From Reichenbachiella ulvae (GTDB taxonomy: Bacteria; Bacteroidota; Bacteroidia; Cytophagales; Cyclobacteriaceae), in the NCBI RefSeq assembly GCF_025833875.1, contig NZ_JAOYOD010000001.1:4542501-4606500 (forward strand): a DNA stretch of 64,000 bases. Direction: 5' to 3'. The notes under the pieces are model-generated. The model ran no database searches, was not told the origin of the DNA, and saw nothing but the letters and a program-made list of their open reading frames with translations. The translations under genes were made by a program, and so were the position numbers. This document shows positions 33,287 to 41,183 of the stretch, one piece after another; the stretch's first letter is position 1; the number at the start of each line of letters is the position of its first letter.

Positions 33287-35077
33287 ATGAAAGAACTCGC
33301 TCACATCAATAAATATCTGCTCAAGTACAAGTATCATCTGCTGCTGGGAACGATTTTTATCATCATTGCTAATCTTTTTGGTGTGGTGCCGGCTGTGGTG
33401 GTTCGTCATTCTTTTGATTTGATTCAGGAGAGTTTTCAACTCTATAATCTTTTCGATGGATTGCCATTACAGGAGAGCACCCATGATACTTTTGTGCTCA
33501 GTATTTTCGTTTTTGCAGCGGTGATTTTAGCATCAGCTTTATTGCGAGGCGTGTTTATGTTTTTTATGCGGCAGACCATCATCGTGATGTCTCGATTGAT
33601 CGAATATGATCTCAAAAATGAAGTGTACGAACACTATCAGAGTTTGCCTCTGAGTTTTTATCGAAAAAACAATACTGGGGATTTGATGAACAGAATCTCC
33701 GAAGATGTAAGCAAGGTGAGAATGTACGTGGGCCCGGCTATCATGTATGGCATCAATCTGGCGACCATGTTTATCATTGTGATCCCCTTCATGCTGTCGA
33801 TCAATGTGGAGTTGACTTTGTATTCTTTGATTCCATTGCCCTTCCTTTCTTTTAGCATCTACTATGTCAACAATATTATCAACCGGAGATCAGAGGAGAT
33901 TCAAAGGAGTCAATCCAATTTGTCAACCTTTGTTCAGGAGGCTTTTTCTGGGATTCGAGTGATCAAGTCTTTCGTTAGGGAAAAAGATTATGACAAGTCC
34001 TTCGCTGAGGCAAGTGATGATTACAAACTCAAGTCTTTGCGTCTGGCATTTGTTCAGGCTTTGTTCTTTCCCTTGATCATGAGTTTGATCGGGTTGAGTG
34101 TGATCTTGACGGTTTACATTGGCTCGGCAGGTGTGCTGACCGGCGAATTGAGTACGGGGAATATTGCGGAATTTATCATCTATGTAAATATGCTGACCTG
34201 GCCAGTTACTGCGCTCGGCTGGATTACCAGTATCATTCAGAGTGCAGCCGCTTCTCAAAAACGTATCAATGAGTTTCTGGGAGCTAAAAATGATATCGTT
34301 TCGGAGAAGAACATCAAAAAGGAAATTGACGGAAGATTGGTTTTCGATCAGGTCAGTTTTACTTATCCAGACTCAGGCATTCAAGCTTTGAAAAACGTGA
34401 GTTTTGATGTGAAATCTGGAGATTCGATTGCTATCATAGGTACGACTGGCTCGGGCAAAAGTACCATTGCCAACCTGATCTGTAGAATGTATGATGCTAC
34501 CCAAGGGCAGGTCAGTATCGATGAGGTTCCGATTCAGGATTTGAATTTGGCCTCTGTGAGAAGGTCTATTGGTTATGTGCCTCAGGATGTTTTTCTTTTC
34601 TCTGAAAGTATCAAAGACAACATTGCGTTTGGTAGTTCGGATATCACGGAGGAGCAAATCATGGAGGCAGCTGATAATGCAGATCTCACAGACAATATTT
34701 CCAAATTCCCACAGGGCATGGAAACCGTTTTGGGTGAGAGAGGAATAACCTTGTCCGGTGGTCAAAAGCAACGAGTATCTATTGCCCGAGCGATCGCAAG
34801 ATCTCCGAAAATCTTGATTTTAGATGACTGTTTATCTGCCGTTGATACCAAGACTGAAAATAGTATTCTCAACAGTATGAAGAGAATCATGGTAGACAAG
34901 ACCACTGTGATTATTTCTCATCGCGTGTCCAGTGCCCAGCTGGCAGACAAGATCATCGTTTTGGATGATGGGGAGATCATAGAGCAGGGAAGTCATCAGG
35001 AACTCATCTCAAAAAACGGGATATACAAGAATCTCTATGAGAAGCAAATCCAGGGAGAAGAGAGCCTTAGTAATTGA
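33287..35077 (+). CDS. ABC exporter, fused permease-ATPase (MsbA-like)
   Basis: 596 residues, a half-transporter that works as a homodimer or heterodimer. Six-helix membrane domain (about 15-320) followed by an ATPase domain with Walker A GTTGSGKST (about 381), Q-loop GYVPQDVFLFSES, signature LSGGQKQR (about 484), Walker B ILILDDCLS (with Asp-Asp instead of Asp-Glu), and H-loop ISHRVSS. The Walker B Glu-to-Asp replacement suggests a weakened site, as in heterodimeric exporters; no partner gene is adjacent. Substrates could be lipid, drug or peptide. Confidence 0.9.
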   Translation: MKELAHINKYLLKYKYHLLLGTIFIIIANLFGVVPAVVVRHSFDLIQESFQLYNLFDGLPLQESTHDTFVLSIFVFAAVILASALLRGVFMFFMRQTIIVMSRLIEYDLKNEVYEHYQSLPLSFYRKNNTGDLMNRISEDVSKVRMYVGPAIMYGINLATMFIIVIPFMLSINVELTLYSLIPLPFLSFSIYYVNNIINRRSEEIQRSQSNLSTFVQEAFSGIRVIKSFVREKDYDKSFAEASDDYKLKSLRLAFVQALFFPLIMSLIGLSVILTVYIGSAGVLTGELSTGNIAEFIIYVNMLTWPVTALGWITSIIQSAAASQKRINEFLGAKNDIVSEKNIKKEIDGRLVFDQVSFTYPDSGIQALKNVSFDVKSGDSIAIIGTTGSGKSTIANLICRMYDATQGQVSIDEVPIQDLNLASVRRSIGYVPQDVFLFSESIKDNIAFGSSDITEEQIMEAADNADLTDNISKFPQGMETVLGERGITLSGGQKQRVSIARAIARSPKILILDDCLSAVDTKTENSILNSMKRIMVDKTTVIISHRVSSAQLADKIIVLDDGEIIEQGSHQELISKNGIYKNLYEKQIQGEESLSN

Positions 35078-35089
35078 CGCTAGATAATA

Positions 35090-35641
35090 TTATTCTTCTA
35101 CCGCAAACTTCTCAATAAGAACAGAATTGTCTGGGTAGTAGATTTCCATACTTAGGCTTTGCAGGCTATCGCCAAAATTTTCTTTGGCATAACTTCGCAG
35201 GGCCTGGTCTATTTTTTCAGAATTGGGCATCACGAGAGGGTGCATGGCCAGAGCTGTTTTATAGCTTCTTCTCGTAGAGATTTCGAGTACGGTAAAGCCA
35301 GAAGGTATGGCTGTGACCTCTTCTCCGTCTAATAGCACTCCAATGAATCTTTTGATTTCATTTTCTCCCAGCGTATCAGATGGGTAGTCAATCATGCAGA
35401 GCTCACCTTTGAATTTTTCATTGATGACCAGGTCACGCATTTCATTGAAAGTTTCTCTCTCAACCTGATGCATACGTTCACCTTCGACCCATTTGCCCAC
35501 TACGCTGTAAACATTGTTGGTAGATTGAGCAATTTCGATTTTATCATACCCACCGAGCAAACTGTAGATAGAAAGAGCAATGCCGATGATAAAGAGGAGT
35601 GAGGCTGCCCAATAGAGATATTTCTTAGTGATGATTTTCAA
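35090..35641 (-). CDS. hypothetical membrane-anchored protein, possible GyrI-like domain
   Basis: 183 residues. An N-terminal membrane helix (about 11-29) anchors a soluble domain with two similar strand-helix-strand units, ending SLSMEIYYPDN. The spacing (VVGKWVEGERMHQVERETFNEMRDLV, then IPSGFTVLEIS) recalls GyrI/effector-binding domains, but the resemblance is weak. It is convergent with the ABC exporter, 12 bp apart, and downstream of the dehydrogenase on the same strand beyond a hairpin. Confidence 0.6.
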   Translation of the reverse strand: MKIITKKYLYWAASLLFIIGIALSIYSLLGGYDKIEIAQSTNNVYSVVGKWVEGERMHQVERETFNEMRDLVINEKFKGELCMIDYPSDTLGENEIKRFIGVLLDGEEVTAIPSGFTVLEISTRRSYKTALAMHPLVMPNSEKIDQALRSYAKENFGDSLQSLSMEIYYPDNSVLIEKFAVEE

Positions 35642-35711
35642 TGCAGTAATTTCTGGCTAAAATAAACAAGATGATTAAGGAAACCTTTGTATGGGTTTAC
35701 AAGGTTTATGA

Positions 35712-35744
35712 AAGGAGCTAATTCCGATATGGATTCAGCTCCTT
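35712..35744 (-). terminator. hairpin after the cytochrome c/dehydrogenase gene
   Basis: Eight-base-pair stem AAGGAGCT (35712-35719) with AGCTCCTT (35737-35744), with further imperfect inner pairing. On the minus strand it is followed by only three T, so termination is probable but weak. It lies 10 bp after the stop at 35754. Confidence 0.5.
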
Positions 35745-35753
35745 CATGTTTTC

Positions 35754-37178
35754 TTAGCGAGAAATTGGCAGTAACCTGAATATATAGCCTGGATTTTCTA
35801 CGGCAACATATATGTATCCATCAGGGCCCATTTTTACATTTCTAATTCTTCCAATATTAGGAAGAAGGTGTTCCTCGCTGACGACCTTGGTTCCTTCAAT
35901 CTTACAAAGGTTCAAATACCTAAATCGTAAGGAAGCGACCAATAGATGGTTTTCCCATCCAGGATAGACATCACTATCAATAAAATCCATACCGCATGGA
36001 GCGATAGAAGGCACCCAATAGTGTATCGGTTCTTCGAATCCTTCACCAACTGTGTCACTTGTAAAGATGGTGCCATCATAGTTGATTCCAAAGGAAACCT
36101 CTGGCCACCCATAATTGAATCCTTTGCCTATGATGTTGAGTTCATCACCACCCCTAGGTCCATGTTCATGCTCCCAGAGATGACCATCCGATGAGTTAAA
36201 AGCTAACCCTTGCGGATTTCTATGTCCATAAGAGTAAATACTGGCAATGGCCGAATCCACCTCTACGAAAGGATTGTTTTCTGGAATGCTTCCGTCAGAA
36301 TTGATTCTATGGATCTTGCCACAAAAGCTTTTAAGGCTTTGTGGATTTACATCTCTGCTGCCTCTATCGCCTACTGAAAGAAATAGATAACCCTTGGGAT
36401 CAAATTCTAATCTGGATCCAAAATGATAAGGTTTTTTAGAAAAAGGCAAGGCAACCAGAAGTTCTTTAGGATCTGTGAGAGTGCCATTAGCGAAGGTGAA
36501 ACTTGAGACGGCTGTTGTGGCCAACGTATCTTCTCCTTCGACTTTCAGTTTGCTGTAGGTGAGGAAAAGCGTTTGATTATTCTCAAAATCAGGGTGGAGT
36601 TCAATATCCATCAAACCGCCTTGTCCAAATTCTCTGGTTTCGGGTACCCCCTCGATTTTTAATTTGTCCCCTTCAGGTCCGATCTGGTACAGCTGACCTG
36701 CTTTTTCTGAGACCAACATGCTGCCATCAGGAAGAAAGGCCATGCCCCAGGGAATTGATCCTCCGCTGTAGACTGTGTCCAGTTTTAATTGGAAGTCTGC
36801 AGTAGTAGGGAAAGTATCTGATACTACCTGCTCATAAAAATTGTATTGGCCAGTTTTTTCGATTCCTGTTCGGATGTAGGCGACCAGATCCAACAATTCC
36901 TCCTCGGTAAAAGCATCTTTGAAGCTCGGCATTCCGAGATCTTCACGACCAAACTTGATGGTTTGATACAAACTGTCTGGCTCATTGCCATGTTTCCATC
37001 TTCGATCAGTGAAGGCTTGCATCTGAGCACCATGACACCCGCTACAATTGTTAGTGAATCTGTCTCTGGCTGCCGAAAAGTCTCGTTCTGAAGACTCCTT
37101 TACGGTGTTTTTTTGTTCGCATGCGTACCATCCAACTATTATAGATAGTAGAGTGGATAGTATTAATTTTCTTTTCAT
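35754..37178 (-). CDS. lipoprotein cytochrome c fused to PQQ-dependent sugar dehydrogenase
   Basis: 474 residues. Lipobox IVGWYACEQ (Cys near 20) puts the protein on a membrane surface. Residues about 36-112 form a cytochrome c domain with NNCSGCHGAQ and a probable Met ligand in GMPSF. The rest is a six-bladed aldose-type dehydrogenase propeller (YliI/soluble GDH family) with GGSIPWGMAFLPDGSMLVSEKAG, the active-site block WEHEHGPRGGDELNIIGKGFNYGWP and GPDGYIYVAVE. The fused haem suggests sugar oxidation with electrons passed directly to the respiratory chain. Cofactor synthesis genes are absent here. Confidence 0.88.
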   Translation of the reverse strand: MKRKLILSTLLSIIVGWYACEQKNTVKESSERDFSAARDRFTNNCSGCHGAQMQAFTDRRWKHGNEPDSLYQTIKFGREDLGMPSFKDAFTEEELLDLVAYIRTGIEKTGQYNFYEQVVSDTFPTTADFQLKLDTVYSGGSIPWGMAFLPDGSMLVSEKAGQLYQIGPEGDKLKIEGVPETREFGQGGLMDIELHPDFENNQTLFLTYSKLKVEGEDTLATTAVSSFTFANGTLTDPKELLVALPFSKKPYHFGSRLEFDPKGYLFLSVGDRGSRDVNPQSLKSFCGKIHRINSDGSIPENNPFVEVDSAIASIYSYGHRNPQGLAFNSSDGHLWEHEHGPRGGDELNIIGKGFNYGWPEVSFGINYDGTIFTSDTVGEGFEEPIHYWVPSIAPCGMDFIDSDVYPGWENHLLVASLRFRYLNLCKIEGTKVVSEEHLLPNIGRIRNVKMGPDGYIYVAVENPGYIFRLLPISR

Positions 37179-37235
37179 CCTATAAAAATAGGAAAAGTAG
37201 AATTACTGTAATGGAACTGATACTATAATAGTGAT

Positions 37236-37700
37236 TCAGGCTGATACAACTTTTGGTTTGTCTACATTTTTCAACAGCGATTTGACGACTATTGGATGGA
37301 TAGGACGGATGAAGGTGAAATATATTTTACCGAGCCAATTATTAATTTCTACCGTAGTGGTGACATGGATATTGTTTTCTGCTGTTCCTTTATTGCTGAT
37401 CTGGACTCGGAAATTCAAGTGGTTGTCATCCTCCCCCATGATAATTTGTTCATCTGAAATTTGAAACACTTTGAATAGACCCAGGGTTGATCCGACTTTT
37501 AAATCCTTAGTCAAATCTGGGGCTTCTCCAGTTTTTAGACCTAGAGGACCTACTATTTTATTTCGAAGCTTGAGCAATTGAACGATCCATTTGGGACCAG
37601 TGCCAAATATCGATTTAGCAATATCTGATAGTGAGTCTATATGATTGGTAACTGTGAAATTATCTTTGAAATCGATACGAGGAAGGTGTGTGGTTTCCAT
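37236..37700 (-). CDS. DUF2867 domain protein
   Basis: 154 residues matching the DUF2867 pattern: GPKWIVQLLKLRNKIVGPLGLKTG (about 35-58), GLFKVFQISDEQIIMGEDDNHLNFRVQI (about 74-101), and TVEINNWLGKIYFTFIRPIHPIVVKSLLK near the end. The fold is probably SRPBCC-like with a hydrophobic pocket; function unknown. It is divergent from the TetR gene with 73 bp between the starts, and both TAGTGCAA operators lie in that gap, so it is the probable regulated partner of that repressor. Confidence 0.82.
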   Translation of the reverse strand: METTHLPRIDFKDNFTVTNHIDSLSDIAKSIFGTGPKWIVQLLKLRNKIVGPLGLKTGEAPDLTKDLKVGSTLGLFKVFQISDEQIIMGEDDNHLNFRVQISNKGTAENNIHVTTTVEINNWLGKIYFTFIRPIHPIVVKSLLKNVDKPKVVSA

Positions 37701-37712
37701 ATTTGTTATGTT

Positions 37713-37768
37713 TAGTGCAATTGTACTAATTATTTACTTTTAGTGCAAGTGTACTATTTGTATATTTG
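37713..37768. promoter_or_regulatory. twin TetR operators and tetR-type -7 box
   Basis: Two near-identical 16-bp imperfect palindromes, TAGTGCAATTGTACTA (37713-37728) and TAGTGCAAGTGTACTA (37741-37756), fill the divergent gap between the DUF2867 and TetR genes. The centre-to-centre distance is 28 bp. The second ends 4 bp before TATATTTG (37761-37768), a perfect TAnnTTTG -7 element directed at the TetR gene. Binding would block both divergent promoters, the usual autoregulation of TetR proteins. Confidence 0.75.
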
Positions 37769-37773
37769 CCGTA

Positions 37774-38397
37774 ATGAGTCCAACAAGAGAAAAGATTTTG
37801 GATAAAGCCCTGGCCTTATTCAACGAAAATGGATTGGCCAGTGTAAGTCAAAGAAACATCACAGAGGCACTGGGGATCAGCCCCGGCAATTTGACCTATC
37901 ATTTCAAAAAGAAAGAGGACATTGTGCAAGGGTTGTATGATCGTTTGGTCATTCGGTTTTCTGAGGTGTTTGACGGGATCACAAAATCACCTCCTTCCAT
38001 TAATGGTATGTTGAGTCTATCGGAGACTGTATTCCAACTGGTATGGGAGTACCAGTTTTTCTTTATCGACTATGTGTTTTTGATGCGCAGCTATCCTGCT
38101 ATTTGCACTCACTATTCGCATTTGATGAAGAAACGCGAAGAACAGTTTTTGGCTTCAGTAGAATATTTGAAGAATGAAGGTGTACTGAGGCCTGAAAGAT
38201 TGCCTAAACAATATAATAGACTGTTTTTCCAGCTTAGATTGATCACTGATTTTTTCCTTTCCGCCCAACTCAATCAAGACGATCAACAACGACTAAGTCA
38301 AGAGTACCTTGATCAGGTCATATATTTGATTTACCCCTATTTGACAGAGAAGGGTGAAAAGGAACTGTCCCAAAGTGGGTATCAGTCTTTATCGTAA
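37774..38397 (+). CDS. TetR/AcrR family transcriptional regulator
   Basis: 207 residues. The N-terminal HTH (about 4-50) reads KILDKALALFNENGLASVSQRNITEALGISPGNLTYHFKKKEDIV, a standard TetR DNA-binding domain. The C-terminal ligand domain (about 70-195) has aromatic-rich helices (WEYQFFFIDYVFLMRSYP). The start lies only 5 bp after the -7 box, so the mRNA is probably almost leaderless. Twin operators upstream indicate autoregulation and control of the divergent DUF2867 gene. The 3' end overlaps the convergent ThuA gene by 16 bp. Confidence 0.92.
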   Translation: MSPTREKILDKALALFNENGLASVSQRNITEALGISPGNLTYHFKKKEDIVQGLYDRLVIRFSEVFDGITKSPPSINGMLSLSETVFQLVWEYQFFFIDYVFLMRSYPAICTHYSHLMKKREEQFLASVEYLKNEGVLRPERLPKQYNRLFFQLRLITDFFLSAQLNQDDQQRLSQEYLDQVIYLIYPYLTEKGEKELSQSGYQSLS

Positions 38398-39209
38398 GCT
38401 GGGCTGACCCATTTTTCGGCAGCTAAATATTTACTTGCACTGGCCCATTTGATACCTCTTTGGGTTAGTGCCAGAGCCTCTGGCACAGAGGTCACATGAT
38501 CCAGATTGTGACCCAATGAGGTATAAAAGATTCTGCCCTTACCGAACATTTTTTTCCAGGCCACAGGCATGACACAGCCGTCAATCCAAAAATCGTTGCT
38601 GCCATTGAAAGTAGTGGTAGCCAGGACTTTTACATTGGGGTCTACATGCATAAAATACTGCTCACTTGTCATCTTAAAATCTTTAAGTCCACTACTGATG
38701 GGGTCTTTTTTGTTAATGACATTTACGGAGTAGTCTATGACACCTCCAGGATGAGCTACCCATTGGCCTCCTGTCATGTATTGGTAGGCGACATTGCTTC
38801 GAAATGCATCACACATGCCTCCGTGCCAACCGGCCATTCCTGTACCATTTTTTACCGCTTCCAATAGTCCTTTTTCTTGTTCATTAGTGATCTGAGACAT
38901 AGTGAAAATCTGAATGACTAAATCCATCTCTTTCATTAGATCGACATCAGTATAGGGCGAGAGATTGTCTTGCGCTTCAACTGTCGCACCTTCATCTTTC
39001 AACCAGGGAAGCATGAAGTCACGGAATTTTTTTGGCTCGTGTCCATCCCAGCCACCGTAGGTGAAGAGGACTTTTCTACCTTTTAATGATGGTAGATCCA
39101 ATTGCTTGCTTACTACTTCGGAATTGGCTTGAGCGAGTAAAGTTGGGCTCAGTACTATACCGCCTGCAGCCATTAGTCCTTTAGATAGGAAATCTCTTCT
39201 TGTCTTCAT
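38382..39209 (-). CDS. ThuA domain protein, probable Tat substrate
   Basis: 275 residues from the ATG at 39209; a GTG at 39263 would extend it into the tRNA-Arg terminator and is rejected. The N-terminus TRRDFLSKGLMAAGG is a Tat-type signal. The body is a ThuA (glutamine amidotransferase-like) domain: KVLFTYGGWDGHEPKKFRDFMLPWL, then GTGMAGWHGGMCDAFR and GRIFYTSLGHNLDHV. The family is found in sugar-utilisation loci, often with dehydrogenases of the type at 35754. Catalysis is not established. Confidence 0.88.
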   Translation of the reverse strand: MKTRRDFLSKGLMAAGGIVLSPTLLAQANSEVVSKQLDLPSLKGRKVLFTYGGWDGHEPKKFRDFMLPWLKDEGATVEAQDNLSPYTDVDLMKEMDLVIQIFTMSQITNEQEKGLLEAVKNGTGMAGWHGGMCDAFRSNVAYQYMTGGQWVAHPGGVIDYSVNVINKKDPISSGLKDFKMTSEQYFMHVDPNVKVLATTTFNGSNDFWIDGCVMPVAWKKMFGKGRIFYTSLGHNLDHVTSVPEALALTQRGIKWASASKYLAAEKWVSPAYDKD

Positions 39210-39254
39210 AATCTGTGAATTTGCACCAAGATAGATAGTGACTACAAAAAATAA

Positions 39255-39281
39255 AAAGGCCACCTAAAAATGGTAGCCTTT
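39255..39281 (-). terminator. tRNA-Arg terminator
   Basis: On the minus strand, AAGGCTACC pairs with GGTGGCCTT (nine pairs, one G-U) and is followed by TTTATTTTTT. It lies 14 bp after the tRNA-Arg discriminator base. Confidence 0.75.
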
Positions 39282-39295
39282 AAATTACTTGGTGG

Positions 39296-39369
39296 TGCAC
39301 CCGGAAGGATTCGAACCCTCAACCCCCAGAGCCGAAATCTGGTATTCTATCCAGTTGAACTACGGGTGC
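39296..39369 (-). tRNA. tRNA-Arg (anticodon TCG), intact copy
   Basis: 74-nt cloverleaf on the minus strand: acceptor GCACCCG/CGGGTGC, D arm GTTC/GAAT, anticodon stem CCAGA/TCTGG with loop TTTCGGC (anticodon TCG), T arm GAGGG-TTCGAAT-CCTTC, discriminator A; CCA follows in the DNA. It is the downstream, complete copy of a duplicated tRNA. The first 59 nt are identical to the remnant at 39623-39701. The GIY-YIG frame overlaps its 5' 51 nt. Confidence 0.96.
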
Positions 39370-39615
39370 ATTTTTAATGTCTACAGAGTTACGTAAATAT
39401 TCTCTGCCAGATCCTGATTTTAAATATTTTTCACGATTGACAGCTTCAATTCGTGATGGAAAAGATTCAAAGTAAACCAATTCTAAAGGTCTGTAACCTT
39501 TTGTTGACTTTGTTTTTCCTCTGTTATGTTGATTGATTCTGCCAAGCAAGTCTTCGGTATGTCCTATGTAGAACCATTCAACCTTTCTACTTCTTAGTAC
39601 ATATACAAAAAACAT
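39319..39615 (-). CDS. GIY-YIG nuclease embedded between two tRNA-Arg copies
   Basis: 98-residue single-domain nuclease of the GIY-YIG family. The core is complete: VYVLRS and FYIGHT (the two signature strands), an Arg in LLGRINQHN (catalytic), and a Glu in IEAVNREKYLKSGSG (metal binding). The domain proper should end near residue 78 (GREYLRN). The last 17 codons (APVVQLDRIPDFGSGG) are the intact tRNA-Arg read as protein, so either the tail is accidental or the 3' end was lost when the tRNA was joined. The ATG is 8 nt after the broken T loop of the tRNA remnant. Such stand-alone nucleases are common near tRNAs in Bacteroidota; I infer a mobile or homing role. Confidence 0.82.
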   Translation of the reverse strand: MFFVYVLRSRKVEWFYIGHTEDLLGRINQHNRGKTKSTKGYRPLELVYFESFPSRIEAVNREKYLKSGSGREYLRNSVDIKNAPVVQLDRIPDFGSGG

Positions 39616-39622
39616 AATGGAC

Positions 39623-39701
39623 TCGAACCCTCAACCCCCAGAGCCGAAATCTGGTATTCCCTGCCTGTCGGCAGACAGGTATCCAGTTGAACTACGGGTG
39701 C
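39623..39701 (-). pseudogene. tRNA-Arg remnant with 20-nt insertion
   Basis: On the minus strand this begins exactly at the tRNA 5' end (GCACCCGTAG) and matches the intact tRNA-Arg over 59 nt with no mismatch, ending in the T loop. There the acceptor 3' half is replaced by the start of the GIY-YIG gene. A 20-nt near-palindrome (CCTGCCTGTCGGCAGACAGG on the plus strand, 39660-39679) interrupts the D loop. It cannot fold into a functional tRNA. Confidence 0.88.
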
Positions 39702-39722
39702 GGTTGTTTAGATATTAGTACA

Positions 39723-39780
39723 GAGTATTTAGTACCTAGACTAATTAATCTCGATACTAGATACTCAGTACTCAATACTC
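39723..39780. repeat. AGTACT/AGTATC-rich repeat tract
   Basis: This AT-rich tract between the tRNA-Arg remnant and sucC is built of degenerate units such as AGTATTTAGTACCTAG, GATACTAGATACTC and AGTACTCAATACTC. GAGTATTTAGTACCTAG (39723-39739) is identical to 1187-1203 in the rRNA spacer. It is probably one member of a dispersed intergenic repeat family. Confidence 0.6.
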
Positions 39781-40989
39781 TTATATCAATTCTTTTACTT
39801 TTGCAGCTGCATCTTTCAATACGATCGCTGAGTAAACTTTCAAGCCTGACTCTTCGATGATTTTAGCGCCTTCTTCTGCGTTAGTTCCTTGTAATCTTAC
39901 GATGATAGGGATATTGATCTCTCCGATGTTTTTGTAAGCTTCTACTACTCCGTTAGCTACTCTATCACATCTTACAATACCTCCGAAGATATTGATCAAG
40001 ATAGCCTTCACGTTAGGATCTTTCATGATGATACGGAATCCAGCTTCAACAGTCTCAGCGTTCGCAGATCCTCCTACATCTAGGAAGTTAGCAGGCTCTC
40101 CACCAGACAACTTGATGATGTCCATAGTAGCCATCGCCAATCCAGCGCCATTTACCATACATCCTACGTTACCGTCTAGTTTTACATAGTTCAAGCCTGA
40201 TTTTCCAGCTTCAACTTCCGAAGGATCTTCCTCAGACAAATCTCTCAACTCCATCAAATCTCTGTGTCTGAAAAGTGCATTGTCATCCAAGTCCACTTTA
40301 GCGTCTACAGCCAAGATTTTATTGTCAGATGTTTTCAACACAGGGTTGATCTCGAACATAGAAGAATCAGTCGCTTCATATGCCTTGTATAGAGAGAAGA
40401 TGAATTTAACCATGCCTTTGAAAGCCTCACCTTCCAGTCCAAGAGCGAATGCTACTTTACGAGCTTGGAAACCTTGAAGACCTACTGCTGGGTCAATCCA
40501 TTCTTTGATGATTTTTTCAGGAGTGTTTTCTGCTACAGTTTCGATATCCATACCGCCTTCAGTAGACGCCATGATTACATTGCATCCTTTGGCCCTGTCT
40601 AGCAGAATACTCAAATAATATTCTTTAGGCTCTGAATCGCCAGGGTAATAAACATCCTGAGCTATCAACACTTTATTTACTTTTTTCCCTTCAGGACCTG
40701 TTTGGTGTGTTACCAATGTACCGTTCAGGATATCTTTCGCTTTGCCAGTTACTTCGTCCAGGCTTTTAGCCAAAACTACTCCGTTCGAACCTGTCTCATT
40801 GATTTTACCTTTACCGCGACCCCCTGCGTGGATTTGAGCCTTGATGACATACCAGTCAGTCCCAGTCTGAGCGTGAAGTTCCTTGGCAGCTACTAGAGCA
40901 GCTTCTGGTGTGTCAGCAACTATACCTTCTTGAATAGTTACACCGTATCCTTTTAGTATTTCTTTCGATTGATATTCGTGAATGTTCAT
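39781..40989 (-). CDS. sucC: succinyl-CoA synthetase subunit beta (ADP-forming)
   Basis: 402 residues, normal length. With SucD it catalyses the TCA-cycle step succinyl-CoA to succinate with substrate-level ATP synthesis. The N-terminal ATP-grasp domain opens [17 protein letters not shown] and contains [14 protein letters not shown]; metal- and nucleotide-site residues are in [10 protein letters not shown] and [11 protein letters not shown]; the C-terminal ligase domain carries [17 protein letters not shown] and [13 protein letters not shown]. sucD is not adjacent, which is common in this phylum. Confidence 0.96.
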   Translation of the reverse strand: MNIHEYQSKEILKGYGVTIQEGIVADTPEAALVAAKELHAQTGTDWYVIKAQIHAGGRGKGKINETGSNGVVLAKSLDEVTGKAKDILNGTLVTHQTGPEGKKVNKVLIAQDVYYPGDSEPKEYYLSILLDRAKGCNVIMASTEGGMDIETVAENTPEKIIKEWIDPAVGLQGFQARKVAFALGLEGEAFKGMVKFIFSLYKAYEATDSSMFEINPVLKTSDNKILAVDAKVDLDDNALFRHRDLMELRDLSEEDPSEVEAGKSGLNYVKLDGNVGCMVNGAGLAMATMDIIKLSGGEPANFLDVGGSANAETVEAGFRIIMKDPNVKAILINIFGGIVRCDRVANGVVEAYKNIGEINIPIIVRLQGTNAEEGAKIIEESGLKVYSAIVLKDAAAKVKELI

Positions 40990-41006
40990 GTGCCTATAAT
41001 TTTGTG

Positions 41007-41037
41007 CGAATCTACGTCAATAGGCTGGTATTTTCAA
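41007..41037 (-). promoter_or_regulatory. sucC promoter candidate
   Basis: Minus-strand TTG (41035-41037), then 20 bp, then TAGATTCG (41007-41014), one mismatch to TAnnTTTG, 18 bp before the sucC ATG. Reasonable fit to the Bacteroidota promoter pattern. Confidence 0.45.
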
Positions 41038-41183
41038 GAAAGGTTTTTTTTTATCCCCTAGCGTGTTGAAAAATGAATGATAACTGTCCTACTTCTACTT
41101 AGTTCTTTCAAATTTGCTGGCGCTTTGTTCAAAGCTTATTATCTTTTCTGCCAGAATTCACCGACTTATTATTTTGTCATCCT

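Noticed and set aside
39723..39780. AGTACT-rich tract as a promoter or terminator of sucC
   Set aside because: It lies after the sucC stop without a stable hairpin plus T run, and its similarity to the rRNA spacer indicates a repeat.
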